A model generated the notes under the pieces. That model did no database searches. It saw only the letters and a program-made list of their open reading frames with translations, and was not told the DNA's origin. Positions 43,639 through 52,983 of a stretch of DNA of 64,000 bases are shown here, one piece after another. How positions within the stretch are numbered: position 1 is the first letter of the stretch; every line of letters starts with the position of its first letter. Made by a program: the position numbers and the translations under genes. Location: assembly GCF_028606985.1 (NCBI RefSeq), contig NZ_CP117416.1, positions 2,270,001 to 2,334,000 of the forward strand, in the 5' to 3' direction. The stretch comes from Paenibacillus kyungheensis. Lineage in GTDB: Bacteria > Bacillota > Bacilli > Paenibacillales > Paenibacillaceae.

Positions 43639-45000
43639 TTGAAAACAAAAGTAATAGGTATTACGGCGTTGCTTGTGACATTAGGCATAAGTTGGGGTGG
43701 TATCCATACTCAGGCGCAGACTTTAACAGTACATAAAGAATTGGGTAACCCTACCCCTTTGGTTCAGTCTGTTGCGCCAAACAAGGAATTGACCAGCTCT
43801 AAAGATTATTTTGCTACAAAGAAAAAGGAATTGCCTCAGTCTATTACTTTGCCATCTTCTACTATTCAGCGGAGTACAATAGCAGCAGATACGTATGGAA
43901 CAAACACAACACCTGATCAAGCATTATTGATTCAGACAGGACAAGCGTATCAAGGTTATATCGCTACAGAAGGGGAGAGTCGTTGGTTTTATACACAAGT
44001 GACGAGTCCTGCCAAATTAACTTCTTTTTTAAGTGTAGTCAATTCTGCCGCTATTGATTATGATCTTTCACTGTATTACTTAAATGAAGACACATCCCAG
44101 GTTCAACAAGTAGCTTTTTCTACCAAAGGGCCCACTCAATATGAACAGCTTAGTCATATTGCCAAAGCAGGCTATTATTTTATTAGAGTAAGTTCTTATC
44201 AAGGGGCAGATACAACTAATCCATTTACAGTATTTGCTGTAACATCGGATACGTATGATGCTAATGAACCTGATGATAATCCATGGTTAGCCAAAGATCG
44301 CGGAGCTGCTCCTTTTGTCAGTACACAGAATATTGATAACAGCTTTGATGAAGATTGGACAAAAGTCACTTTGACAGCTCAGTCTAAGATGAATTTGCGT
44401 TTAGACAACACATCGACGTATGGAACATATCAGTTACAGCTATTTAATGCTAATCTAGTGAGTCAAGGAACACTTGCCCAGAATACCAATGGTCAAGTTA
44501 CATTACCTGCGGGCACTTATTATATTCAAGTATTAGCACCTTCGACATTCGATCTCACTAAACCATACAAATTATCTGTTAATTATCAGACAGCAGATGT
44601 CTCAAGAGTGACTGTTAGTGATATCACTACAGATGGTGGTCTCTATGGATTTATTGATTATGGACAAGGTAAAAAGTGGCGTGTGAAAAGCAATATTGTG
44701 ATTACCGGTCGTGCATTTGATGCAACAGGTACTCCTGTAGGGAATGCCATAGTAACTACCAATATCACGACTATTTTAAATGGCAAAGTGATTTCTGGAA
44801 CAGCTACTACGGATGGGTATGGTAATTTTACAATGCCTGTTTATATTAATAACCCGGGTGTAGGACAATATACATTCCAATCATCTCGGTACAGACATTA
44901 CTATGATGTAGTCAGAATCCAATTTTTCAACAATGGAAAACAACTTAATTCAGACATCAGCACGTTGTACCATTTTGCTTATGAGATTTATACAGGTTGA
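43639..45000 (+). CDS. Secreted protein with two PPC-like beta-sandwich domains
   Basis: The 453-residue protein has a signal peptide (MKTKVIGITALLVTLGISWGG, cleavage near TQAQ). After a linker there are two domains resembling bacterial pre-peptidase C-terminal (PPC) domains at about 90-205 (ALLIQTGQAYQGYIATEGESRWFYTQV...AGYYFIRVSSYQG) and 210-320 (TYDANEPDDNPWLA... LPAGTYYIQVLAP), and a C-terminal transthyretin-like fold at about 355-425 (ITGRAFDATGTPVGNAIVTTNI). No protease domain is attached, so this is a stand-alone secreted binding protein. TTG start after AAAGGAG. Confidence 0.72.
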   Translation: MKTKVIGITALLVTLGISWGGIHTQAQTLTVHKELGNPTPLVQSVAPNKELTSSKDYFATKKKELPQSITLPSSTIQRSTIAADTYGTNTTPDQALLIQTGQAYQGYIATEGESRWFYTQVTSPAKLTSFLSVVNSAAIDYDLSLYYLNEDTSQVQQVAFSTKGPTQYEQLSHIAKAGYYFIRVSSYQGADTTNPFTVFAVTSDTYDANEPDDNPWLAKDRGAAPFVSTQNIDNSFDEDWTKVTLTAQSKMNLRLDNTSTYGTYQLQLFNANLVSQGTLAQNTNGQVTLPAGTYYIQVLAPSTFDLTKPYKLSVNYQTADVSRVTVSDITTDGGLYGFIDYGQGKKWRVKSNIVITGRAFDATGTPVGNAIVTTNITTILNGKVISGTATTDGYGNFTMPVYINNPGVGQYTFQSSRYRHYYDVVRIQFFNNGKQLNSDISTLYHFAYEIYTG

Positions 45001-45143
45001 CATAACAAGGCAAAATGATAGGATATTGCGTAACAAATGACATAATCGTTTTCAGAATTTACTGCAAAACAATGATCAATATCATGTAACTAAAATAAAA
45101 AAGTAGATAAACGATGAAAAAGAGAGAAAATAGGAGCCTGAGA

Positions 45144-45168
45144 CAGATAACTTTTCAATAGTTATCTG
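45144..45168 (+). repeat. Small hairpin upstream of the kdp leader
   Basis: CAGATAAC at 45144-45151 pairs with GTTATCTG at 45161-45168. No T run follows; it directly precedes a terminator hairpin. Region 45001-45143 shows no gene that I can see. Confidence 0.4.
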
Positions 45169-45174
45169 AAAATG

Positions 45175-45202
45175 AAAGCTGTGATGATTCACAGCTTTTT
45201 TT
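45175..45202 (+). terminator. Terminator upstream of the kdp riboswitches
   Basis: AAAGCTGTGA pairs with TCACAGCTTT around TGAT, followed by a TTTTTTT run. It probably isolates the kdp leader from the PPC-protein transcript; it could also be part of a longer kdp leader. Confidence 0.78.
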
Positions 45203-45309
45203 GCGTCTTTTCTCAGCTTTACAGTTGACAAGGACAGGCGTATTATTCATTGCAGGCAGTTGATGAATACGATTCAGCAACTGATATAAATGAAGTTTCC
45301 AATGTTTGT

Positions 45310-45528
45310 TGATCGCTGAGTTTTCGGTATTAACCGAAAAACGGGGGAACCAAATTGCGATTTCACAAAACGGTGTGAGAGCCGGAATGTGAATCGTTGG
45401 GGTGAATCTGCATACTGACTTAACCATGGTATAGTCAGACAATGCAGTAGGGCGACTCTCACCGCCCGAATCCGACAGCTAACCTCGTAAGCGTGGATTA
45501 GGAGAGAAGTGTGAAGCTTGTGCCGATC
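45310..45528 (+). ncRNA. c-di-AMP riboswitch (ydaO/yuaA type), copy 1
   Basis: All the conserved ydaO blocks occur in order: CGGGGGAACC near 45342, GGGGTGAAT at 45399-45407, GGGCGACTCTCACCG, CCCGAATCCGACAGCTAAC at 45465-45483 and CTCGTAAGCG, with closing GGAGAGAAGTGTGAAG. ydaO riboswitches bind cyclic di-AMP and turn genes off when it is high. A short terminator follows within 10 bp. Boundaries are approximate. A second complete copy begins about 50 bp downstream. Confidence 0.93.
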
Positions 45529-45529
45529 T

Positions 45530-45559
45530 GACACAGTGTAATACGACTCTGTGTTTTTT
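45530..45559 (+). terminator. Expression-platform terminator of riboswitch copy 1
   Basis: ACACAG at 45531-45536 pairs with CTGTGT at 45549-45554, followed by TTTTTG. The stem is short (6-7 bp) but sits exactly where a riboswitch terminator would be. Confidence 0.65.
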
Positions 45560-45576
45560 GATATGTTAACAATGTC

Positions 45577-45795
45577 ACAACGCTTAATTTTCATATGCAT
45601 ATGAAAAGCGGGGGAACCAACCGTTGATGAAGATAACTGATACGAAGAGTCAGTTACTACACAACATGGGGTGAATTCCGGTATCTACCGGAACGGGCGA
45701 TCTTCCAGCCCGAATCCGACAGCTAACTCCGTAAGCGTATAGGGGAGAACTCCTAACCAGCAACTCGGCAGGTACACGATAAGTGTGCGTGTTTG
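45577..45795 (+). ncRNA. c-di-AMP riboswitch (ydaO/yuaA type), copy 2
   Basis: A second full set of ydaO blocks: GCGGGGGAACC near 45608, GGGGTGAAT near 45670, GGGCGATCTTCCAG, CCCGAATCCGACAGCTAAC at 45709-45727 and CCGTAAGCG, then GGGGAGAAC. The identical 19-nt block is 244 bp downstream of that in copy 1, but the variable stems differ, so the copies are not a recent exact duplication. It is followed by a strong terminator. Confidence 0.93.
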
Positions 45796-45800
45796 TAGAG

Positions 45801-45841
45801 GCCTGGGGAAAAGTTCTGCTTTTCTCCAGGCTTCTTTTTTT
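45801..45841 (+). terminator. Expression-platform terminator of riboswitch copy 2
   Basis: GCCTGGGGAAAAG pairs with CTTTTCTCCAGGC (one wobble) around TTCTG, followed by an eight-T run. It ends 55 bp before the first small gene of the kdp operon. Confidence 0.9.
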
Positions 45842-45896
45842 ATGCCTTTTTTAGCAAATGATTACTTACAAAATGAATGCAGGGAGTCTTACACAC

Positions 45897-46004
45897 ATGA
45901 TGGATATACTGATGATTGGTTTAATGGTGATCATGACTTTAGGGTTGAGCGGGTTGCTGCAATGGGCATCTGTAGCTATCGGAGAAAGAAGGAATGAGCG
46001 ATGA
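45897..46004 (+). CDS. Small membrane protein upstream of kdpF
   Basis: A 35-residue frame starts ATGATG after AGGGAG and encodes one hydrophobic helix (MMDILMIGLMVIMTLGLSGLLQ, about 1-22) and a basic/acidic tail (GERRNER). Its TGA stop overlaps the ATG of kdpF (ATGA). Short unnamed membrane ORFs at this position are known in other kdp operons. It may be an extra small pump subunit or a translational coupler. No experimental role can be inferred. Confidence 0.75.
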   Translation: MMDILMIGLMVIMTLGLSGLLQWASVAIGERRNER

Positions 46005-46081
46005 CTTGGCTGCTGTGGATTATTATTGGTGGATTAACAATCTATCTATGTTATGCATTGATTTATCCAGAAAAATTCTAA
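46001..46081 (+). CDS. kdpF: K+-transporting ATPase small subunit KdpF
   Basis: The 26-residue frame encodes a single transmembrane helix ending YALIYPEKF, matching the KdpF hallmark YALLRPEKF. KdpF stabilises the KdpABC complex in the membrane. It starts within the stop of the 35-residue gene and ends 19 bp before kdpA, so it is translationally coupled. The size fits the family (about 29 residues). Confidence 0.9.
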   Translation: MTWLLWIIIGGLTIYLCYALIYPEKF

Positions 46082-46100
46082 TGGGTCAGGGGAGAACATC

Positions 46101-47771
46101 GTGAGTATCTTTTCATATATCGGAATTGCAGTCACTATTATCATCGCTATACTTATTGCTCGGCCAACCGGACATTATATTGCTTATGCTTTTGAAAATA
46201 AACCCAATCGCTTGGATCGTTGGTTTTATCCGATAGAGAAATGGATTTACAGGTTCGGCGGTATCAAAAATGAAAATCAAACATGGAAGCAGTATGCAGG
46301 AGCGGTTCTGATCAGTAATTCAGTGATCTTGCTGATTACGTACATGATCTTTCGTTTCCAACATATTTTACCAATGAATCCAGCAGGAATTACCAATATG
46401 AGTCCTGATCTGGCATTTAATACAGCGATTAGTTTTATTACAAATACCAATTTACAGCATTATAGCGGAGAAAGCGGATTGTCTTTATTCTCACAGATGA
46501 CAGCGATCATCTTTATGATGTTTGTATCGCCGGCGACAGGGATTGCAGTCGCTATTGCATTTATTAGAGGGATCACAGGTAAGCCACTTGGCAATTTCTT
46601 TACAGATCTCGTACGAGCAATCACACGAATCTTGTTACCATTAGCATTTGTGATGGCAATTGTATTTGTAGGATTAGGTGTACCGCAGACATTGCATACT
46701 TTAATCACTGCGCAGACGTTACAAGGAACAGAGCAACAGATTGGTACCGGCCCTATAGGATCATTTCTAGCGATCAAAGAATTAGGTAACAATGGTGGCG
46801 GATATTTTGGAGCCAACTCTGCTCATCCTTTTGAAAATCCGGGCGGATTCAGTAATATGTTACAGATGTTAATGATGTTACTTGTGCCGATGTCACTTCC
46901 ATTTACGTATGGTAAAATGGTCGGCAACTCCAAACAAGGTAGAGTATTATTTGTATCAATGGTGATGATGTTTGTCGTCATGCTTAGTGTATCTCTTGTC
47001 AGTGAATCTCAAGGGAACCCATTGATTAATCAATTAGGTATTCAACATCAGTCTGGATCGATGGAAGGGAAAGAAGTACGGTTAGGCGAAGCACAATCTT
47101 CATTCTACTCTGTCGTCACAACCGCTTCAGAGACAGGTGCTGTCAATAACATGCATGACACGTTAACACCTATTGGCGGATTGATTTCACTTGGGAATAT
47201 GATGCTTAATACGGTATTTGGCGGTTCTGGTGTAGGGTTATTAAATATTCTAATGTATGCCATTATTGCTGTGTTCTTATCCGGTCTAATGGTTGGACGA
47301 ACACCTGAATTTCTCGGTCGCAAAATTGAAGGTAAAGAAATGAAGCTGATTGCAGTCACCTTGCTGATTCAACCTTTATTGGTATTAGCGCCGACAGCAA
47401 TAGCTGTGATGACACAATCCGATACGATTTCTAATCCGGGTTATCATGGATTAACACAAGCGCTGTATGAATTTACTTCATCAGCTGCGAATAACGGATC
47501 AGGATTTGAAGGATTAGGCGATAATACACCGTTTTGGAATATTATGACCGGTGTTGTGATGTTTATCAGTCGTTATTTCTCAATGGTAACGTTGTTAGCT
47601 GTTGCAGGGTCATTAATGGCGAAAAAACCTGTTCCAGAAACAAGCGGAACATTGCGTACAGATCAAGCATTGTTCGGCGGTATGTTTATTATTTCTGTTA
47701 TTTTAGTCGGTGCGCTTACGTTTTTCCCGGCAGTTGTACTTGGGCCGATTGCAGAAATGCTAACGTTGTAA
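46101..47771 (+). CDS. kdpA: K+-transporting ATPase subunit A
   Basis: The 556-residue membrane protein is the potassium-selective channel-like subunit of the KdpFABC pump. Typical segments are ARPTGHYIAYAFE near the start, FITNTNLQHYSGE (first selectivity loop), NNGGGYFGANSAHPFENP (second), GSGVGLLN and SSAANNGSGFEGL (fourth). About ten transmembrane helices; full length. It starts with GTG after AGGGGAG. Spacing to kdpB is 128 bp, larger than usual, with a small hairpin (CTCATCT/AGATGAG) just after the stop. Confidence 0.95.
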   Translation: MSIFSYIGIAVTIIIAILIARPTGHYIAYAFENKPNRLDRWFYPIEKWIYRFGGIKNENQTWKQYAGAVLISNSVILLITYMIFRFQHILPMNPAGITNMSPDLAFNTAISFITNTNLQHYSGESGLSLFSQMTAIIFMMFVSPATGIAVAIAFIRGITGKPLGNFFTDLVRAITRILLPLAFVMAIVFVGLGVPQTLHTLITAQTLQGTEQQIGTGPIGSFLAIKELGNNGGGYFGANSAHPFENPGGFSNMLQMLMMLLVPMSLPFTYGKMVGNSKQGRVLFVSMVMMFVVMLSVSLVSESQGNPLINQLGIQHQSGSMEGKEVRLGEAQSSFYSVVTTASETGAVNNMHDTLTPIGGLISLGNMMLNTVFGGSGVGLLNILMYAIIAVFLSGLMVGRTPEFLGRKIEGKEMKLIAVTLLIQPLLVLAPTAIAVMTQSDTISNPGYHGLTQALYEFTSSAANNGSGFEGLGDNTPFWNIMTGVVMFISRYFSMVTLLAVAGSLMAKKPVPETSGTLRTDQALFGGMFIISVILVGALTFFPAVVLGPIAEMLTL

Positions 47772-47899
47772 AAAGAAACAGATACACTCATCTCATGATG
47801 TAAGATGAGAAAAATAAATGATTGTTACACAATGAGTTATAGATAGAATTCGAATATATAGCATTTATACAGATAAGTGCTAAGTGGAGGAACAATGTA

Positions 47900-49927
47900 A
47901 TGAAAAGTAAATCATCAATGATGAGCCGGGACTTGATCTCCAAAGCGTTACAACAATCTGTGATCAAATTAAATCCTAAACTGATGGCACGCAATCCAGT
48001 AATGTTTGTAGTTGAAGTCGGTTTAATTATCAGTTTATTACTCATTTTTGTACCGAATGCTTTTGGCGAATCGGTTTCAACAGGATTCAATATAGCAGTA
48101 GCCATTATTTTATTATTCACGATACTTTTTGCGAACTTTGCTGAAGCATTAGCAGAAGGTCGAGGCAAAGCACAAGCAGACTCGATGAAAAATACGCAAA
48201 AAGAAATTATTGCAAATCGAATCGAAGGTGAGCAAGTAGTAGCTGTATCGTCTACACAGCTTCGTAAAGGTGATGTTGTCAAAGTCGTACAGGGTGAAAT
48301 GATTCCCGGAGATGGTGAAGTAATTAAAGGTCTTGCTTCCGTCGATGAATCTGCGATTACAGGTGAATCTGCTCCAGTTATTAAAGAAGCTGGTGGAGAC
48401 TTTAGTTCTGTAACGGGTGGAACGATGGTAATTAGTGATGAGATCATTGTTCGTATTACAAGCGATCCAGGTGAATCATTTATGGATCGAATGATTAGTC
48501 TGGTCGAAGGAGCAGAACGTCAAAAGACACCTAATGAAATTGCGTTAAACACAGTATTGATAAGCTTAACAATCATCTTTTTGATGGTTGTAGTAACACT
48601 TCCTTTTATGGCAAGCTATTTAAATATTGTTCTTTCAGTTCCGGTATTGATTGCTTTGCTAGTCTGCTTGATCCCAACAACAATCGGTGGATTGTTGTCT
48701 GCTATCGGGATCGCCGGGATGGATCGGGTAACACGTTTTAATGTGTTGGCGATGTCTGGTAAAGCGGTTGAAGCTTCAGGTGATATCAATACGATTATTT
48801 TAGATAAAACAGGTACGATCACGTATGGTAACCGGATGGCTAGTGAGTTTGTACCTACAGAAGGTCATTCACCACAAGAAGTCGGCGAATGGGCAGCAGT
48901 TAGTTCTGCTTTTGACGAGACACCTGAAGGACGTTCTGTTTTAGAATTGATGAAAAAGCAAAATTGGGAATATTCTCAATCATTAAGTGAAGGTGCTGAA
49001 ATTATAGAGTTTCGCGCCGAGACACGTATGAGTGGATTGGATCTGGCAGATGGACGTAAAGTGCGTAAAGGTGCTGTCGATGCGATAAAAAAATGGGTCA
49101 GTTCTCAAGGTGGAAATATTCCTAGTAATCTGCAAGCGAATAACGATGCTATTGCTTCTGCCGGAGGAACCCCGCTTGCTGTTGCTGTAGATCAGGAAAT
49201 CTATGGATTGATTTACCTCAAAGATACGGTCAAAGCCGGGATGAAAGAACGGTTTGAACAAATGCGTAGTATGGGTATCAAAACGATTATGTGTACAGGT
49301 GATAATCCATTAACAGCAGCAACCATCGCCAAAGAAGCTGGAGTAGATGATTATATTGCTGAAAGTACACCGGAAGATAAAATAGCTGTTATTCGCCGCG
49401 AACAAGCAGAAGGTAAATTGGTTGCGATGACAGGAGATGGTACCAATGATGCTCCTGCACTTGCACAAGCGGATGTAGGGATTGCGATGAATAGTGGTAC
49501 AGTAGCTGCCAAAGAAGCAGCCAATATGATCGATCTGGATTCTGACCCTTCCAAAATTATCGAAGTAGTCGCGATTGGTAAACAGCTATTGATGACACGG
49601 GGTAGCTTAACAACATTCAGTATCGCTAACGATATTGCTAAATATTTTGCAATCATTCCAGCGATGTTTATGGTAGCTATTCCGCAGATGCAAGTGCTGA
49701 ATATTATGAATCTACATTCACCAATGTCTGCTATTTTATCTGCGCTGATCTTTAATGCAATTATTATTCCGATTCTGATTCCATTAGCGATGAAAGGTGT
49801 CGCTTATAAACCAATGAGCTCGACCAAATTATTACGTCGTAATTTGTTTATCTATGGATTCGGCGGTGTGGCGGTTCCGTTTGTCGGTATTAAATGTATT
49901 GATTTGATTATGCAGACTTTTTTATAA
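47900..49927 (+). CDS. kdpB: K+-transporting ATPase subunit B (P-type ATPase)
   Basis: The 675-residue catalytic subunit hydrolyses ATP to drive potassium uptake. The actuator motif TGES is at 154-157, the phosphorylated aspartate D302 is in ILDKTGTIT, and the hinge [18 protein letters not shown] follows. Seven transmembrane helices are expected. The N-terminal [33 protein letters not shown] is typical of KdpB. GGAGGAAC precedes the ATG. Full length, no odd substitutions seen. Confidence 0.96.
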   Translation: MKSKSSMMSRDLISKALQQSVIKLNPKLMARNPVMFVVEVGLIISLLLIFVPNAFGESVSTGFNIAVAIILLFTILFANFAEALAEGRGKAQADSMKNTQKEIIANRIEGEQVVAVSSTQLRKGDVVKVVQGEMIPGDGEVIKGLASVDESAITGESAPVIKEAGGDFSSVTGGTMVISDEIIVRITSDPGESFMDRMISLVEGAERQKTPNEIALNTVLISLTIIFLMVVVTLPFMASYLNIVLSVPVLIALLVCLIPTTIGGLLSAIGIAGMDRVTRFNVLAMSGKAVEASGDINTIILDKTGTITYGNRMASEFVPTEGHSPQEVGEWAAVSSAFDETPEGRSVLELMKKQNWEYSQSLSEGAEIIEFRAETRMSGLDLADGRKVRKGAVDAIKKWVSSQGGNIPSNLQANNDAIASAGGTPLAVAVDQEIYGLIYLKDTVKAGMKERFEQMRSMGIKTIMCTGDNPLTAATIAKEAGVDDYIAESTPEDKIAVIRREQAEGKLVAMTGDGTNDAPALAQADVGIAMNSGTVAAKEAANMIDLDSDPSKIIEVVAIGKQLLMTRGSLTTFSIANDIAKYFAIIPAMFMVAIPQMQVLNIMNLHSPMSAILSALIFNAIIIPILIPLAMKGVAYKPMSSTKLLRRNLFIYGFGGVAVPFVGIKCIDLIMQTFL

Positions 49928-50007
49928 GCATGATTGTATACAGATGAAATGATGGCTTCTATCAATACCAATACGTTACTACTTAGAACCGAAGGGAAAG
50001 AACAGGT

Positions 50008-50583
50008 ATGAAAACGGTATGGATCACTTTACGAACAAGCGTTATTTTATTTCTGCTCTGTTGTGTTGTCTATCAATTAGCAGTAACAGGAATTGCGCAA
50101 GCATTTATGTCCAAGCAAGCGGATGGCAGTCTTATTTATAATAGTAACAATCAAGTGGTGGGTTCAGCATTGGTCGGACAAGCATTTACTGAACCTCAAT
50201 ATTTTCAAGGACGGATATCAAGTATAGATTACAATGCAAATGGATCAGGATCGCCGAACTTTGCACCGTCTAATCCAGAATTACTGAAACGTCTCCAAGA
50301 ATCTGTCAGCACATGGCAAAAGCAAAATCCAGATGTTCCGGTATCTTCATTACCTGTTGATCTGATTACCAATTCAGGGTCAGGACTAGATCCTGATATC
50401 AGCCCTGAATCAGCGACTGCTCAGATACCAAGAATCAGTAATCTAACTGGGGTGTCCACAGATCAGCTCCAAACATTAGTTCAACAAAATACGATGTCCA
50501 GACAGTTGGGGATATTCGGCGAACCTGCTGTTAATGTACTAAAACTGAATATGGCTCTTCAACAAGAGTTGTCTAAATCATGA
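50008..50583 (+). CDS. kdpC: K+-transporting ATPase subunit C
   Basis: The 191-residue subunit has one N-terminal transmembrane helix (about 9-31) and a periplasm-side domain with the family motifs GSALVGQAFTEPQYFQGRISSIDYNA, PVDLITNSGSGLDPDISPESA and the end NVLKLNMAL. It supports KdpB assembly. The stop overlaps the start of the following KdpD-like gene by ATGA, so the two are translationally coupled. Confidence 0.94.
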   Translation: MKTVWITLRTSVILFLLCCVVYQLAVTGIAQAFMSKQADGSLIYNSNNQVVGSALVGQAFTEPQYFQGRISSIDYNANGSGSPNFAPSNPELLKRLQESVSTWQKQNPDVPVSSLPVDLITNSGSGLDPDISPESATAQIPRISNLTGVSTDQLQTLVQQNTMSRQLGIFGEPAVNVLKLNMALQQELSKS

Positions 50584-52922
50584 GTACTTTTCGCCGCAAA
50601 ACACCTGAAGAATTGTTACAAATGATCACCAAATTAAAGCAAGGACGTTTGAAGGTATATATCGGAGCCGTAAGTGGCTCCGGTAAAACGTACCATATGT
50701 TACGTGATGGTCAGATGCTTCGTCATGAAGGAATAGATGTTGTGATATGTGCAGTATCTACATTACAGCGTCCGGAAACGATGCAACAATTAGGCGATCT
50801 AGAACGCATTCCAAGTATTCATTGGATCAAAGAAGATAAGCAAGGACAGACATGGGAACAAAAAGATTTGAATCTGGAAAAAATTATTGAGCGCAATCCA
50901 GAAGTGGTATTAGTGGATCATCTGGCTCATATGAATCGACCTGAAGCAGAGCATCGGACACGGTGGGAAGATATTCGTTATTTATTAGAACATGGAATTA
51001 GTGTGATGGTTACCGTCAATGTCTATGAGCTGGAAGGTTCTGCTCAATTGGCACAACAGTATATAGGTCGTGAAGTCGAATGTACTGTACCGTCAGATAC
51101 ACTACATCAAGCAGACGAAGTTCGCTTAATCGATGTTACCCCAGAAGTCATTTTGCAACGGTATTCTGCTGGTCTTTTGGATAACAGCAGTGATCGTGCT
51201 TTTTTTGAACGTGGAAATCTAGCAGTACTGCGTGAATTGGCATTACGTACTGTTGCTGAAGGGGTCGGTGGAACACTGGAAAAGCATCGTGCAGAACAGG
51301 GACTGACCGGCCCGACAGGAACAGCAGAGCGTATTATGGTGTCTGTACAATATCACTGGAATGGATCGATTTATATTCGGCGTGGGCAACAGATTGCCCG
51401 TCGTTTGAGTGGAGATTTGTTAGTGGTTTCTTTTCAAAATAAAGCACGCAAACTCAATCGTGAAGAAGAGACATTCAAGCGTTCGATTCGTGAGTTATCT
51501 ACGCAAGTCGGAGGGGTATTTGAAGAAGTTGCAATGATCTCCAAACGAAGACTGCCAAGACAGGTGGTTCGTTATGCCAAAGAGCATCAGGTTACACGCA
51601 TTGTATTAGGACATTCACGTCAAAATCGCTGGCAAGAATGGATCAATCGCTCTGTTATTAATGGAGTCTTGTTAATGACACGTGATATTGATATTTTTTT
51701 GATGGCAGATCGTGCCGAGCAAGAAGGCGAACGTATTTTACCTGCTAAAACAACCAAATTACCTGCTATCAAAAAAGAAGATTCGTATCGCCGTTTACCT
51801 TCAGAAGAAATCGCCCGTCAAATCGATCATATTCGGCGCGGAACATTCAAAGTCTATGTAGGCGCTGCACCAGGGGTCGGCAAAACATATACTATGTTAC
51901 GTGAAGGCAATGAATTACGTCGGCAAGGGATCGATGTAGTGATCGGATTACTTGAAACGCATGGACGGCAGGAGACCGCAGACCAAGCAGCATCTTTGCC
52001 TTTACTTTCCAGACAAATTATCAAATATGGTGATCATCATTTAGAAGAGTTAGATGTGGAGCAAATCATTGCACGCAATCCAGAAGTGGTGTTAGTGGAT
52101 GAACTTGCTCATACGAATGTGCCAGGTAGTCGTAATAGCAAACGGTATGAAGATATTACAGAATTGCTAGCAGCAGGCATTTCCGTCATTTCTACTGTTA
52201 ATATTCAACATCTAGAAAGTTTGAACGATGCTGTTGAACAAATCACAGGGATTCGTGTACGGGAGACGGTACCGGATTCGATTTTGCATTTGGCAGATGA
52301 AGTGGAGTTAATCGATGTAACACCACAGACGTTACGCCAGCGATTACAAGAAGGCAAAATCTATGCGTCATCCAAAGTCGAACAAGCACTGAGTAACTTT
52401 TTTAAAATGGGAAATCTGATTGCTTTGCGTGAATTGGCATTGCGAGAAGTAGCCGATGATGTAGATGAACGATTAGAATCGTGGGAACGCAAAGATTCAT
52501 TACGTGGACCGTGGCAAAGAGAAGAAATTATTTTTGTAGGTGTCAAATTAGATCATGAAGCAGAGCGTCTTATTCGGCGAGGATTCCGTATTGCTTATCG
52601 GCTCAAAGCCAAATTGATTGTGTCGTATATTCATATCGGTAGCGAATTTTCGCTGGCAGGCGCTATAGCGGATAAAGCAGATAAATTACACCATTTAACA
52701 GTACGTCTAGGTGGAGAATTTGAGATTCAATATCAACCGCTACGTCAACGTCTAGCACAATCTATCGTAGAAGAAGCACAATCTCATCATGCAACACAGA
52801 TGATTCTTGGACAGACAAGTACCCCACCTTGGAAAAGATGGGGCAGAGATTCATTATTAAAAAAAGTATTACGACATGCACGCAATATGGATATTCTGGT
52901 GGTAGCCGATCGAGAAAGTTAG
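50580..52922 (+). CDS. Double KdpD-like protein: two KdpD N-terminal/USP units, no kinase
   Basis: The 780-residue protein contains two complete copies of the cytoplasmic N-terminal KdpD module, each a P-loop domain plus a universal-stress-protein domain. Unit 1: Walker A GAVSGSGKT (29-37), Walker B VVLVDHLAH (109-117), USP about 250-380. Unit 2: GAAPGVGKT (428-436), VVLVDELAHTNVPGSRN (503-519), USP about 648-780. Unit 2 keeps the canonical DELAHTNVPG; unit 1 has DHLAHMNRPE. No transmembrane helices, HisKA or ATPase domain follow, and no kdpE is present. KdpD USP domains are known c-di-AMP sensors in other Firmicutes, so this soluble protein may modulate the pump in response to c-di-AMP. Confidence 0.9.
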   Translation: MSTFRRKTPEELLQMITKLKQGRLKVYIGAVSGSGKTYHMLRDGQMLRHEGIDVVICAVSTLQRPETMQQLGDLERIPSIHWIKEDKQGQTWEQKDLNLEKIIERNPEVVLVDHLAHMNRPEAEHRTRWEDIRYLLEHGISVMVTVNVYELEGSAQLAQQYIGREVECTVPSDTLHQADEVRLIDVTPEVILQRYSAGLLDNSSDRAFFERGNLAVLRELALRTVAEGVGGTLEKHRAEQGLTGPTGTAERIMVSVQYHWNGSIYIRRGQQIARRLSGDLLVVSFQNKARKLNREEETFKRSIRELSTQVGGVFEEVAMISKRRLPRQVVRYAKEHQVTRIVLGHSRQNRWQEWINRSVINGVLLMTRDIDIFLMADRAEQEGERILPAKTTKLPAIKKEDSYRRLPSEEIARQIDHIRRGTFKVYVGAAPGVGKTYTMLREGNELRRQGIDVVIGLLETHGRQETADQAASLPLLSRQIIKYGDHHLEELDVEQIIARNPEVVLVDELAHTNVPGSRNSKRYEDITELLAAGISVISTVNIQHLESLNDAVEQITGIRVRETVPDSILHLADEVELIDVTPQTLRQRLQEGKIYASSKVEQALSNFFKMGNLIALRELALREVADDVDERLESWERKDSLRGPWQREEIIFVGVKLDHEAERLIRRGFRIAYRLKAKLIVSYIHIGSEFSLAGAIADKADKLHHLTVRLGGEFEIQYQPLRQRLAQSIVEEAQSHHATQMILGQTSTPPWKRWGRDSLLKKVLRHARNMDILVVADRES

Positions 52923-52983
52923 TAGCAATCGATGCAGATATAACTAATTTGCAAATAGTTTATCTATTATATAATACTTGCTG

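Noticed and set aside
45155-45442. Minus-strand frame of 95 codons in the kdp leader
   Set aside because: It overlaps riboswitch copy 1, has no ribosome site and no recognisable domain.
45785-45997. Plus-strand frame of 70 codons after riboswitch copy 2
   Set aside because: It runs through the terminator and overlaps the 35-residue gene, which has a proper ribosome site and overlaps kdpF.
47772-47899. Extra small gene between kdpA and kdpB
   Set aside because: No frame with a ribosome site is visible; only a 7-bp hairpin (CTCATCT/AGATGAG).
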